Positions 1-8,500 of a DNA stretch of 64,000 nucleotides are shown here, one piece after another. A program made the position numbers and the translations under genes. This DNA is from Pseudoduganella aquatica (lineage in GTDB: Bacteria; Pseudomonadota; Gammaproteobacteria; Burkholderiales; Burkholderiaceae_D), in NCBI RefSeq assembly GCF_009857595.1, contig NZ_WWCU01000009.1:102205-166204 (forward strand). Reading direction: 5' to 3'. The notes beneath the pieces are model-generated. The model made no database searches and was not told the origin of the DNA. It was given only the letters and a program-made list of their open reading frames with translations. Position 1 is the first letter of the stretch, and each line of letters opens with the position of its first letter.

Positions 1-1
1 C

Positions 2-1195
2 ATAGGTCCGGTAGCCGGCTCCTGCGGCACCGCCATGTACCGCAAGGAAGCGGTGGTCGTCACCGACATCCAGACCGATCCGCTGTGGGCGCCCTACGCC
101 GCCATCGCCGCCCAGTACGGCCTGCGCGCCTGCTGGTCCGTGCCCATCCTGCTCGACGCGGACACCGTGCTCGGCACCTTCGCCATGTACTACCGCGAAG
201 TCCGCAGCCCCAGCGCAGCCGACATGCGGCTGATCGGCGTGGCCACCCACCTGGCCGGCATCGCCATCGCCCGCACCCGCCACGAGGACGAACTGCGCCT
301 CCACCGCACCCAGCTGGAAACCCTGGTGGCCGAGCGCACGGCGGAACTGCGCAAGGCCAAGGACCGCGCCGAACAGGTCAACGACGAACTCGCCACGGCC
401 TTGAGCAACCTCAGCATGACGCAGGACGAACTGGTGCGGCGCGAAAAGCTGGCCGCGCTGGGCGCCCTGGTGGCGGGCGTGGCGCACGAACTGAACACGC
501 CCATCGGCAACGGCCTGATGGCCGCCAGCAGCATGGCCGAGCGCACCCAGGCGCTGCGCGCCGCCTTCGCCAAAGGCGCCCGCCAGTCCGACCTGGGACA
601 GGGCCAGCTGGACGCCTATCTGGACGAGGTGGCGCAGGCCGACGAGATCGTGGTGCGCAACCTGAAGCGCGCCGCCTCGCTGCTGCACAGCTTCCGCGCC
701 ATCGCGCTTGACCAGGACAGCAGCCAGCGCAGCCGCTTCAAGCTCGAACCCCTCGTGGCCGGGCTGATTCCGCCGCTGCTGGCCACGGTCAAGAACTTGG
801 CGATCGAGGTGGAGCTGAACATCCCCGCCCACCTGGAGCTGGACAGCTATCCCGGCCAGCTGAGCCAGGTGCTGCTGGCCCTGCTCGAGAACAGCGCGGT
901 GCACGGCTTTGCGGGCCGCAGCGGCGGCCATGTGCGCATCAGCGCCAGCCTGAACCGCACCGGCAGCATCGAGCTGGTCTACGCAGACGACGGCAACGGC
1001 ATCGCCTCCGAGCACCTGGGCCATATCTACGACCCCTTCTTCACCACGCGGCGCGGCGCCGGCGGCTCCGGCCTGGGGCTCTACATCGCGCACAACATCG
1101 TCACCAGCGTGCTCGGCGGGCGCATCAACGCCGCCAGCCAGCCCGGCCAAGGCGCCACCTTCGTCCTGTTGCTGCCGCCGGCGGCGCCGCTATAA
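2..1195 (+). CDS. GAF-domain sensor histidine kinase, 5' end outside the window
   Basis: The reading frame is open to the left edge and the first residues already match the core of a GAF domain (GSCGTA, then VVVTDI), so the true start lies outside the window. After the GAF domain comes a charged coiled coil rich in Leu, Glu and Arg. The dimerisation/phosphoacceptor box follows, with His in AHELNTPIG. The C-terminal HATPase domain has an N box (LLENSAVHG), a G1 box (DDGNGI), an F box (FFTTRRG) and a G2 box (GSGLGLYI), so the kinase looks active. The AHELNTPIG box is typical of kinases that follow a GAF or PAS sensor. No transmembrane segment is visible in the part present. No response regulator lies next to it in the window, so the partner is unknown. 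Confidence 0.9.
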   Translation: MGPVAGSCGTAMYRKEAVVVTDIQTDPLWAPYAAIAAQYGLRACWSVPILLDADTVLGTFAMYYREVRSPSAADMRLIGVATHLAGIAIARTRHEDELRLHRTQLETLVAERTAELRKAKDRAEQVNDELATALSNLSMTQDELVRREKLAALGALVAGVAHELNTPIGNGLMAASSMAERTQALRAAFAKGARQSDLGQGQLDAYLDEVAQADEIVVRNLKRAASLLHSFRAIALDQDSSQRSRFKLEPLVAGLIPPLLATVKNLAIEVELNIPAHLELDSYPGQLSQVLLALLENSAVHGFAGRSGGHVRISASLNRTGSIELVYADDGNGIASEHLGHIYDPFFTTRRGAGGSGLGLYIAHNIVTSVLGGRINAASQPGQGATFVLLLPPAAPL

Positions 1196-1203
1196 TCGGA
1201 GCC

Positions 1204-1398
1204 ATGAAGAAGCTGACCGCCTCCCTGCTGCTGCTGTGCTGCACCGCCCTGGACGCCGCGCCCGCCCCGTTTTACTGGTGGGTGAGCAAGGTGGACGGCG
1301 CGCGCGTGTGCGCCCAAGGCCCGCTGGGCCAGGGCTGGGAGCGGGGGGCGCACGCTTACAAAGATAGCCGTTGCGAAAAATTAGCGTTTGCCAAATAA
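1204..1398 (+). CDS. Small exported protein of unknown function (64 aa)
   Basis: The protein starts with a clear signal peptide: MKK, a Leu-rich stretch with two cysteines, then a likely cleavage after DAA. The mature part is only about 45 residues. It contains an aromatic patch (PFYWW), two cysteines that could form a disulfide, and a basic C-terminus. It lies 8 bp after the kinase stop codon, and a GGAG sequence is placed just before its ATG, so co-transcription with the kinase is plausible. I do not recognise the family. Its real status rests on the good signal peptide and the tight spacing. Confidence 0.6.
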   Translation: MKKLTASLLLLCCTALDAAPAPFYWWVSKVDGARVCAQGPLGQGWERGAHAYKDSRCEKLAFAK

Positions 1399-1469
1399 TG
1401 GGGCCATAACAAGACGCTTTGTTGCAGGCCGGTATGCCGTAGTTCTATTCCAATAACCGAGGAGAACGA

Positions 1470-2009
1470 ATGTTTACGAGTCCAGAGCAGTTCGCAGCCA
1501 CCACCAAGGCCCTGTTTGAGTTTCAGCTTGAAACCTTCAATACGCTGACCAGCAAAGCCGTGCAAGGCGTGGAGCAAGTGGTGGCGCTGAATATGGCCAC
1601 CGCCAAGAGCACCGTCGAGGAACAGCTGGCCGCCGGCAAGGAGCTGAGCCTGGCGCGCGATCCCAAGGCCGTCATGGCCGTGGCCGCTGCCAAAGTCCAG
1701 CCCGGCATGACCAATGCCGCCGCCTACAACGAGCAGCTGGGCGGCATCATTGCCGAAATCCGCGAGGAATTCACCCGCGCCGCCGACGCCCATATGACCG
1801 AAGCCAAAAGCACGCTGAGCGCGCTGATCTACGACGTGACCAAGAACGTGCGCCCCGGTTCCGAGAATGCGGTGCAGATCGTCAAGCAAGCCATCGACAA
1901 CGCCTTCGCCGGCTACGAGCAGGTAACCAACGCCACCCGCCAGGCCGTGGCCAATGTGGAAGCGCAGGTCGCCAAGGCGGCGGCAACCGTCCAGCCAGGC
2001 AAAAAATAA
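1470..2009 (+). CDS. phaP: Phasin family protein
   Basis: Phasins coat polyhydroxyalkanoate granules and control their size and surface. The 179-residue protein has no signal peptide. It is almost entirely predicted helix, rich in Ala, Gln, Glu and Lys, and begins with the characteristic PEQFAATTKALFEFQ segment, followed by the amphipathic repeats of the Phasin_2 family. It ends in an Ala-rich, Lys-rich tail (QPGKK). A strong ribosome binding site (GAGGAG) precedes the ATG. No PHA synthase lies in the window, so the gene stands alone here, which is common for phasin genes in Burkholderiales. Confidence 0.93.
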   Translation: MFTSPEQFAATTKALFEFQLETFNTLTSKAVQGVEQVVALNMATAKSTVEEQLAAGKELSLARDPKAVMAVAAAKVQPGMTNAAAYNEQLGGIIAEIREEFTRAADAHMTEAKSTLSALIYDVTKNVRPGSENAVQIVKQAIDNAFAGYEQVTNATRQAVANVEAQVAKAAATVQPGKK

Positions 2010-2050
2010 GCCGCAAGGCTGTCCAACACGGGCCGGGAGCGCCGCACCGG

Positions 2051-2093
2051 TTGCTCCCGGCCCGCTAACGCGATACACTGTATGAACATACAG
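2051..2093 (+). promoter_or_regulatory. Promoter with overlapping LexA (SOS) operator
   Basis: A -35 hexamer TTGCTC (2051-2056) and a -10 hexamer TACACT (2074-2079) are separated by 17 bp. The 16-bp palindrome CTGTATGAACATACAG (2078-2093) fits the LexA consensus CTGT-N8-ACAG exactly. It overlaps the -10 and the expected start point, which is where a repressor would block RNA polymerase. The nuclease gene starts 17 bp downstream. Confidence 0.82.
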
Positions 2094-2109
2094 TTGGCAG
2101 CGCGTTGCA

Positions 2110-3753
2110 ATGATCAGAGTTCTGGAAAACGAGTTTTATTACCTGGATAACTTCCACCAGGTTCTGCAGTGGATAGGCGAGCGCTACGACGACTTGCTCA
2201 CTGCCGAGGAACGCGCTTTCCTCTCCCACTTCCCCGCCCTGCCCCGCGCCTCGCGCGCGCTGTTCGTGCGCATGGTCATGCGCAAAGGCGAACTGTTCCG
2301 CGCCAGCAAGCTGGTCTACGCCGAAATCGGCTGCGCGCACGAGGCGGCGCGGCCGCTGGCCGAGCTGGGCTGGATAGACGCCGACCCGGTGCTTACCCTG
2401 GAGCAGCTGTTCGCCCTGCTGCAAAAGCCCGAAATTGCGCGCGTGTTCCAGCTGGCCGGACATGAGAAAAACGCGCGCAAGCCCGAACAGCTGGCCGCAC
2501 TGCGCGAGCGCCACGAGGGCGCGCACCGCTTCTCGGCCTGGTGCGGCCAGGCTTTCGACCATGTCTACCAGGTGCTGGCGCAGCCGCTGTGCGACCGCCT
2601 GCGCCTTATCTTCTTCGGCAACTACCACCAGGACTGGTCGGAATTCGTGCTGTCCGACCTGGGCGTGTACAAATACGAAAAGGTGGAGTTCTCGCCCTCC
2701 GCGCGCGGCTTCCGCAGCCGGCGCGACATCGACGACTACCTGGCCCTGCACCACTGCCGCGAACGCTTTACCGAAGGCGAAGATCCGCAGGAGGTGCTGC
2801 GCGCGCTGCCGCCCGCCATCGTCGGCAATGAATGGCTCAACAGCCGGCGCGACAAGCTGCTGTTCCAGATGGCGCAGCACTTGGAAAAACAGCAGGACTG
2901 GAACGGCGCGCACGGCATCTACGCGGCCTGCGCCTATCCGGGCGCACGGGCGCGCGCCATCCGCGTGCTGGAGAAAAGCGAGCAGGCCGGCGCCGCGCAC
3001 GCGCTGCTGCTGCAAGCGCTGGCGCAGCCCGAGAGCGAGCACGAACGCCAGCAACTGCTGCGCATGCTGCCGCGCCTGCGCCGCAAGCTGGGCCATCCCA
3101 AGCCGCCCGCCGCCCAGCCCGCGCCCGTGGTGCGGCTGGACCTGACGCTGCCCATGCCCGAGGGGGAATGGTGGGTGGAAGGCGTGGTGCGCGACCACCT
3201 GGCGCGCGAGGAAGCGCCGGTGTACTACGTGGAAAACGCGCTGATCAACTCCCTGTTCGGGCTGCTGTGCTGGGACGCCATCTTCACCAGCATTCCCGGC
3301 GCCTTCTTCCATCCCTTCCACCATGGCCCGGCCGACCTGCACAGCGCCGACTTCCAGCGCCGCCGCGCGGCGCAGTTCGCCGCCTGCCTGGGCCAGCTGG
3401 ACGACGGCGGCTACCAGGACACGATACGGCGCAACCTGCTTGCCAAGGACGGCATCCAGTCGCCCTTTGTCTACTGGGGCGCGCTGGACGCGGAGCTGGT
3501 GGACCTGGCGCTGGCCTGCATCCCGGCGGCGCACCTGAAGAAATGGTTCGAGCGCATCCTGCTCGACATCAAGGCCAACCGCAGCGGCTTCCCGGACCTG
3601 ATCCAGTTCTGGCCCGCCGAGCGGCGCTACCACATGATAGAAGTGAAAGGCCCCGGCGACCGCCTGCAGGACAACCAGCTGCGCTGGATCAGCTACTGCG
3701 CCGAGCACCAGATGCCCATCACCGTCTGTTATCTGCAATGGGCGGAGGGATGA
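2110..3753 (+). CDS. VRR-NUC domain nuclease, FAN1-like
   Basis: This 547-residue protein resembles bacterial FAN1, a structure-specific 5' flap endonuclease and exonuclease linked to interstrand-crosslink repair. The N-terminus has the FAN1 start (YYLDNFHQVLQWIGERY) and a basic segment RMVMRKGELFR that resembles a DNA-binding SAP-like region. A helical, TPR-like middle part follows. The C-terminal VRR-NUC domain carries a catalytic set of about D496 (in GFPDL), E511 and K513 (in IEVKGPGDRLQDNQ), so it should be active. The stop codon overlaps the helicase ATG (ATGA), which indicates translational coupling. No clear Shine-Dalgarno sequence precedes the ATG, but the family start and LexA-type promoter fit this position. 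Confidence 0.9.
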   Translation: MIRVLENEFYYLDNFHQVLQWIGERYDDLLTAEERAFLSHFPALPRASRALFVRMVMRKGELFRASKLVYAEIGCAHEAARPLAELGWIDADPVLTLEQLFALLQKPEIARVFQLAGHEKNARKPEQLAALRERHEGAHRFSAWCGQAFDHVYQVLAQPLCDRLRLIFFGNYHQDWSEFVLSDLGVYKYEKVEFSPSARGFRSRRDIDDYLALHHCRERFTEGEDPQEVLRALPPAIVGNEWLNSRRDKLLFQMAQHLEKQQDWNGAHGIYAACAYPGARARAIRVLEKSEQAGAAHALLLQALAQPESEHERQQLLRMLPRLRRKLGHPKPPAAQPAPVVRLDLTLPMPEGEWWVEGVVRDHLAREEAPVYYVENALINSLFGLLCWDAIFTSIPGAFFHPFHHGPADLHSADFQRRRAAQFAACLGQLDDGGYQDTIRRNLLAKDGIQSPFVYWGALDAELVDLALACIPAAHLKKWFERILLDIKANRSGFPDLIQFWPAERRYHMIEVKGPGDRLQDNQLRWISYCAEHQMPITVCYLQWAEG

Positions 3754-6017
3754 CGGCCGCCTACACCGTGGCCGTGCGCGCGCTGTGCGAGTTCACCGCC
3801 AAGGCGGGCGACCTGGATCTGCGCTTCACGCCCACGCCCACCGCACAGGAAGGCATCGCCGGCCACGCGCTGGTGGCCTCGCGCCGCAACGACAGCTACG
3901 AGAAGGAAGTGAGCCTTTCCGGCGAATTCGGCCCGCTGCGCGTGCGCGGCCGCGCCGACGGCTACGACCCGCAGCAAAACCAGCTCGAAGAAATCAAGAC
4001 CTTCCGTGGCGACCTGGCGCGCATGCCGGACAACCATCGCCAGCTGCACTGGGCGCAGCTGAAAATCTACGGCCACCTGCTGTGCCAGTCGCGCGGCCTC
4101 GACACGGTGCGCCTGGCGCTGGTGTATTTCGACGTGGGCAGCCAGAAGGAAACGCTGATCACCGAACAGGCCGATGCGGACAGCCTGCGCGCCTTCTACG
4201 AACTCCATTGCGGCCGCTTCCTGGCCTGGGCCGAACAGGAGATGGCGCACCGCGCGCAGCGCGACGCCGGCCTGCAGGCCATGCGCTTTCCGCACGCCGG
4301 TTTCCGCCCCGGCCAGCGGCAACTGGCGGAAGCCATGTACAAGGCCAGCACGCGCGCCTGCTCCCTATTGGCGCAGGCGCCCACCGGCATAGGCAAGACT
4401 GTCGGCAGCCTGTTCCCGCTGCTCAAGGCCAGCGCGGAGCACAAGCTGGACAAGGTGTTCTTCCTGGCCGCGAAAACCTCCGGCCGGCGCATGGCGCTGG
4501 ACGCGGTGGAAACCATACGCGCATCCGCCCCGCTGCTGCCGCTGCGGGCGCTGGAACTGGTGGCGCGCAATACGGCCTGCGAACATCCGGACAAGGCCTG
4601 CCACGGCGAGTCCTGCCCGCTGGCGCGCGGCTTCTACGACCGTCTGCCCGCCGCCCGCAGCGCCGCCCTGTCGTCTCCGTCGCCCGTGCTCGACAAGGCC
4701 GCCGTGCGCGAAATCGCGCTGGCGCACCAGGTCTGCCCCTACTACCTGGGCACCGAACTGGCGCGCTGGGCCGACGTGGTGGTGGGCGACTACAACTACT
4801 ACTTCGACATCAGCGCCATGCTGTACAGCCTGACGCTGCAGAACAACTGGAAAGTGAGCGTGCTGGCGGACGAGGCGCACAATATGGTCTCCCGCGCGCG
4901 CAAGATGTATTCGGCCGAACTGGAACACGCCGGCCTGCGCATGCTGCGCAAGACCGCGCCCGAGGCGCTGAAAAAGCCGCTCGATCGCGTGCATCGCCAG
5001 TGGAACACGCTGGAGAAGGAACAGGATGGCGAGTACCAGGTCCACACCGCGCTGCCCGAAAAATTCATGGCCGCGCTGCAAACGGCGGCCACCGCCATCG
5101 GCGAGTACTACGCAGAGCATCCTGCCTATGTGGACGAAGAACTGCAGCGCTTCTACTTCGACGCCTTCGGCTTTATGCGTCTGGCCGAGAGCTACGGCCA
5201 GCATTCGCTTTTCGACATCACCGTGAGCGGCGCCGGCACGCGCAGCAACTCCGTGCTCTGCCTGCGCAATATCGTCCCCGCGCCTTTCCTGAAGCCGCGC
5301 TTCGAGGCAGCCCACTCCACGGCGCTGTTCTCGGCCACGCTCAGCCCCTGGAACTACTATTGCGACACGCTGGGCATGCCGGACAACACCGCCTGGGTGG
5401 ACGTGGAGTCGCCCTTTATCGCCGAGCAGCTGTCGGTACGCGTGGCCGGCCACATCTCCACCCGCTACCAGCACCGCGACCGCTCATTGGCGCCGATAGC
5501 GGAGCTGATGGGCGAGCAGTACCAGCGCCAGCCCGGCAACTACCTGGCCTTCTTCAGCAGCTTCGACTACATGGAAAAAGCCGCCGCGCTGTTCGCGGAA
5601 CGGCATCCGGGCGTGCCGGTGTGGCTGCAAACGCGGCGCATGGACGAAGCGGGCCGCGAGCAGTTCCTGGCGCGCTTCAACGCGGCCGGCAGCGGCATCG
5701 GCTTCGCGGTGCTGGGCGGTTCGTTCGGCGAAGGCATAGACCTGCCCGGCGCACGCCTGATCGGCGCCTTTATCGCCACGCTCGGGCTGCCGCAGCTCAA
5801 TCCGGTGAACGAGCAGATCCGCCAGCGCATGGACGCCATCTTCGGCTCGGGCTATGACTACACCTACACCTACCCCGGCATGCAGAAGATCGTTCAGGCG
5901 GCGGGCCGCGTGATCCGCACCGAGAGCGACCGGGGCACGGTCTACCTGATCGACGACCGCTACGCGCGGCCCGAGATCCAGGCGCTGCTGCCGTCCTGGT
6001 GGCGCATAGAACAATAG
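3750..6017 (+). CDS. Cas4-like nuclease fused to XPD/DinG-type Fe-S helicase
   Basis: The start is the ATG that overlaps the nuclease stop codon, giving 755 residues; the same frame is open further upstream only as an overlap with the nuclease. Residues 1-165 look like a PD-(D/E)XK domain of the Cas4/RecB kind: D70 in GRADGYD, E81-x-K83 in EEIKTF, and a QLHWAQLKIYGHLL motif. The helicase follows, with a Q motif (FRPGQRQL) and Walker A (APTGIGKT, about 210-217). Four cysteines (277, 284, 289, 329) are positioned as the XPD-family Fe-S cluster ligands. The DEAH box is at about 374-377, and C-terminal motifs include GSFGEGIDLPG and the arginine finger region QAAGRVIRT. It probably unwinds DNA 5'-3' together with the FAN1-like nuclease. 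Confidence 0.92.
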   Translation: MTAAYTVAVRALCEFTAKAGDLDLRFTPTPTAQEGIAGHALVASRRNDSYEKEVSLSGEFGPLRVRGRADGYDPQQNQLEEIKTFRGDLARMPDNHRQLHWAQLKIYGHLLCQSRGLDTVRLALVYFDVGSQKETLITEQADADSLRAFYELHCGRFLAWAEQEMAHRAQRDAGLQAMRFPHAGFRPGQRQLAEAMYKASTRACSLLAQAPTGIGKTVGSLFPLLKASAEHKLDKVFFLAAKTSGRRMALDAVETIRASAPLLPLRALELVARNTACEHPDKACHGESCPLARGFYDRLPAARSAALSSPSPVLDKAAVREIALAHQVCPYYLGTELARWADVVVGDYNYYFDISAMLYSLTLQNNWKVSVLADEAHNMVSRARKMYSAELEHAGLRMLRKTAPEALKKPLDRVHRQWNTLEKEQDGEYQVHTALPEKFMAALQTAATAIGEYYAEHPAYVDEELQRFYFDAFGFMRLAESYGQHSLFDITVSGAGTRSNSVLCLRNIVPAPFLKPRFEAAHSTALFSATLSPWNYYCDTLGMPDNTAWVDVESPFIAEQLSVRVAGHISTRYQHRDRSLAPIAELMGEQYQRQPGNYLAFFSSFDYMEKAAALFAERHPGVPVWLQTRRMDEAGREQFLARFNAAGSGIGFAVLGGSFGEGIDLPGARLIGAFIATLGLPQLNPVNEQIRQRMDAIFGSGYDYTYTYPGMQKIVQAAGRVIRTESDRGTVYLIDDRYARPEIQALLPSWWRIEQ

Positions 6018-6021
6018 CGCA

Positions 6022-6657
6022 TCAGCAGCGGGCCGCCCACGCCGTGAGCTCGCGAGCGCGTTTGCGCACCGTGATGACGGCGCTGCCGCCACGGTCGCTC
6101 ACATAAGTCAGCTGGTAGAACTGGTCGGGCGTCACGTCGATCGCGGTGAGTTCGAACTTGTGGGCGCGCTGCGGTGCGCATTGCGTGTTGCCCGCAAAGA
6201 GCAGGCGCGCGCTTTGCAGCAGCGGGCCTTGCTGCTCCAGCACCGTCACGATGTCGCGGTCCCCCAGCGGCTGTTTGAGCAGCACGCGCTGGGGCGACAC
6301 GCCGCAGTCGGACGAACGGTCCAGCCACACATGCTGGCGCTGCGCCCCGATTTCGCTCCAGCGCTGCGTCTTGGCGTCGTACACGTAGCCGTCGCTCCGG
6401 GCCAGGCACAAGCGCCAGGCGGCGCGCTGCGGCGCGCGCTCGGCCCACGCCGCCACGTTCCAGTCGCGCGCGCCCTCGCTGCGCCGCACCTCGTAGCTGG
6501 CCTTGAGCACCGCCCCGCCTGAATGCTGGCTGAACCATGTTTCGAAGGATTTGATCTCGGCGGCGCTGGGCTCGCGGGTTTCGGCCAACGCCGCGCCATG
6601 CCAGGCCAGCGGCCCGGCCAGCGCCAGCACGCGGAGGAAGTTGATAGTCCGCTTCAT
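6022..6657 (-). CDS. Exported protein of unknown function, last gene of the LiaF/LytTR operon
   Basis: The 211-residue protein has a signal peptide (MKRTINFLRVLALAGPLAWHG, likely cleaved near ALA-E). The mature part is globular, with four cysteines positioned for two disulfides, and has no transmembrane segment. I do not recognise the family. Its ATG overlaps the stop of the LytTR regulator by 4 bp, so it is probably translated with it. It may be an accessory periplasmic factor of that system or a protein carried along with it. It converges on the helicase gene with a 4-bp gap. Confidence 0.75.
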   Translation of the reverse strand: MKRTINFLRVLALAGPLAWHGAALAETREPSAAEIKSFETWFSQHSGGAVLKASYEVRRSEGARDWNVAAWAERAPQRAAWRLCLARSDGYVYDAKTQRWSEIGAQRQHVWLDRSSDCGVSPQRVLLKQPLGDRDIVTVLEQQGPLLQSARLLFAGNTQCAPQRAHKFELTAIDVTPDQFYQLTYVSDRGGSAVITVRKRARELTAWAARC

Positions 6658-7406
6658 TGGATCACGCTGCGCACTTTCTGGTAACCGCTGCGGCTGATCG
6701 GCAAACGGGTGCCGTCCTTCAGTACCGCCACGTGGCTATCCTTGCCCGCCTGCTCGATGCGGCTCATGCATTCGATATTGAGCAGGTAGGAACGGTGTAT
6801 GCGCAGGAACTTGTCCGCCTCCAGCTGGCTCTCCAGGTCGGAAAGGCGCTGGTTCTTCAGGTAGGACTTGCCCTCGGTGCGGATCTGCACGTAGTCGTCC
6901 TGCGCTTCGATGTAGTCTATCTTCTCGGCCGCGATCACGTGCACCTTGGCGCCGTCGCGTATCAGCACGCGGCCCAGCGGCTTGTTGCGGGCCGCCGCGT
7001 CGCGCACCACCTCGTCCAAACCCTCCTGCGCCACCGGCTGCGCATCGCCGACCTTGGCCAGACTGGCGCGCGCATGGGCCAGCGCCTGGTCGAAACGCTG
7101 CTGGCTGAAGGGCTTGAGCAGATAGTCCAGCGCGTGGTACTCGAAAGCCTTGATGGCGTACTGGTCGAACGCGGTGGCGAACATGAAGCGGCATTTGCCG
7201 GCGGCCAGCTCGGCCACTTCAAAGCCGTCCAGCTTGGGCATCTGGATGTCCAGTATCGCCAGGTCCGGCTCCAGTTCCGTGATGGCCTTGACGGCTTCGA
7301 AGCCGTTGGCGCATTCGGCCACCACTTCCACGTCCGCATGTTCCGCCAGGTACTCGCGCACCACGCCGCGCGCCAGTGCCTCGTCGTCCACTATGATAAT
7401 GCGCAT
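6654..7406 (-). CDS. LytTR-family response regulator
   Basis: The 250-residue protein has an N-terminal receiver (acidic pair DD at 7-8, phosphoacceptor D53 in LAILDIQMP, conserved Lys in LLKPF) and a C-terminal LytTR DNA-binding domain, with the segments IDYIEAQDDYVQIRT, RIHRSYLLN and RLPISRSGYQKV. This AlgR/LytR architecture binds direct repeats rather than using a helix-turn-helix. The gene lies 2 bp after the kinase gene and overlaps the next gene, so it belongs to the same operon. The kinase upstream is its obvious partner. Confidence 0.95.
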   Translation of the reverse strand: MRIIIVDDEALARGVVREYLAEHADVEVVAECANGFEAVKAITELEPDLAILDIQMPKLDGFEVAELAAGKCRFMFATAFDQYAIKAFEYHALDYLLKPFSQQRFDQALAHARASLAKVGDAQPVAQEGLDEVVRDAAARNKPLGRVLIRDGAKVHVIAAEKIDYIEAQDDYVQIRTEGKSYLKNQRLSDLESQLEADKFLRIHRSYLLNIECMSRIEQAGKDSHVAVLKDGTRLPISRSGYQKVRSVIQ

Positions 7407-7408
7407 TG

Positions 7409-8485
7409 CTATCCTTCCTTGGTTTCTGCCGGCATGGTGATCGCCACGCTGAATACGGCGCCTGTACGCGCCCAGTGAATGCCGGCCTCGTGCCCGTAGG
7501 CGCAGGCCAGTCGCTGGCGCACGTTCTCCAGCCCTATGCCGTTGCCGTCCTTTGCCGCGCCGGACGGCGTGTCTTCATCCACCGCGTTGTCCACGCTGAT
7601 GTGCAGCAGCGTGCCCGCGCGGCGTGCAGCCACCTTGATCCAGCCGCCTTCGGGCAGCTGGGCGATGCCGTGCTTGACGGCGTTTTCCACCAGCGGCTGG
7701 ATGATCATGGGCGGCACCAGGCAAAAGCCTGCGCCGTCCTCCATCTCCTCCAGCAACGACAGGCGTTCACCGAAGCGGACTTTTTCTATCGCCAGGAAGT
7801 GGCGTATCAGCGCCATCTCCTGCTCCAGCGCCACCTTCTTGTGCGCTTCCATGCTCAGGCTCTGGCGGAAGAAACCCGCCAGCTGCAAGGTCATTTCGCG
7901 CGCGCCTTTCGGGTTCTGCGAGGTCAGCGCGCTGATGGAGTTCAAGCTGTTGAACAGGAAGTGGGGATCTATCTGGGTGCGCAGCATGCGCAGCTCGGCG
8001 TCCTGCGCCATCAGGCGCGATTGCAGCTCGCGGTGCTCGGCGCCGCGCGCCCTTTCGAATTCGGTCACCAGGTAGTTGATCGCGGCGAGCAGGCCATACA
8101 GCAGCACGCCCAGGCCGGAAATCAGTATCGCCATTTGCGGCGTGAACTCGATGCCGGCCCATGGCGCGTCCAGCAGGCGGCAGGCTTCGTTCCAGCCGCG
8201 CACCACCACGCTCCACAGCAGCGTGGACACGATGGCGGCCGCGCCCAGCGCCAGCAGCACATTAGCCGCGCCGCGCTCGGCCAGCGGATAGGCGCGGCAC
8301 AGATAGTAGGCGGAGAATCCGGCGCTGGCCGCGTACACCAGCGTCACCGGTATCGCGAAGATCAAGGCGTTGGGCCAGGCGGCATCCTCCACCGCCACCG
8401 TCACGCCGCCCAGCGCCGCGCCCAGGAACAGCCAGACCATCAGGTACAGCGCTGCGCCCCGCCGGCTGGAAATCACGCCTTGCAT
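7409..8485 (-). CDS. LytS/YehU-type sensor histidine kinase
   Basis: The 358-residue protein has four to five hydrophobic segments in the first 145 residues. A short coiled coil and the His_kinase domain (PF06580 type) follow, with phosphoacceptor H175 in QIDPHFLFNSLNS. The HATPase part has the N box LVENAVKHGI and a G box GNGIGLENVRQRL. The short extracytoplasmic loops suggest sensing inside or at the membrane rather than through a periplasmic domain. It sits between a LiaF-like gene and its response regulator, so its signal may come from those membrane proteins. Confidence 0.94.
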   Translation of the reverse strand: MQGVISSRRGAALYLMVWLFLGAALGGVTVAVEDAAWPNALIFAIPVTLVYAASAGFSAYYLCRAYPLAERGAANVLLALGAAAIVSTLLWSVVVRGWNEACRLLDAPWAGIEFTPQMAILISGLGVLLYGLLAAINYLVTEFERARGAEHRELQSRLMAQDAELRMLRTQIDPHFLFNSLNSISALTSQNPKGAREMTLQLAGFFRQSLSMEAHKKVALEQEMALIRHFLAIEKVRFGERLSLLEEMEDGAGFCLVPPMIIQPLVENAVKHGIAQLPEGGWIKVAARRAGTLLHISVDNAVDEDTPSGAAKDGNGIGLENVRQRLACAYGHEAGIHWARTGAVFSVAITMPAETKEG

Positions 8486-8500
8486 TGTTGCGCCGGCCCT

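Noticed and set aside
2065..3738. Long open frame on the minus strand opposite the FAN1-like gene
   Set aside because: It is the antisense shadow of a GC-rich gene; His/Gln/Ala/Val-rich translation, no ribosome site and no family resemblance, while the plus strand has an intact nuclease.
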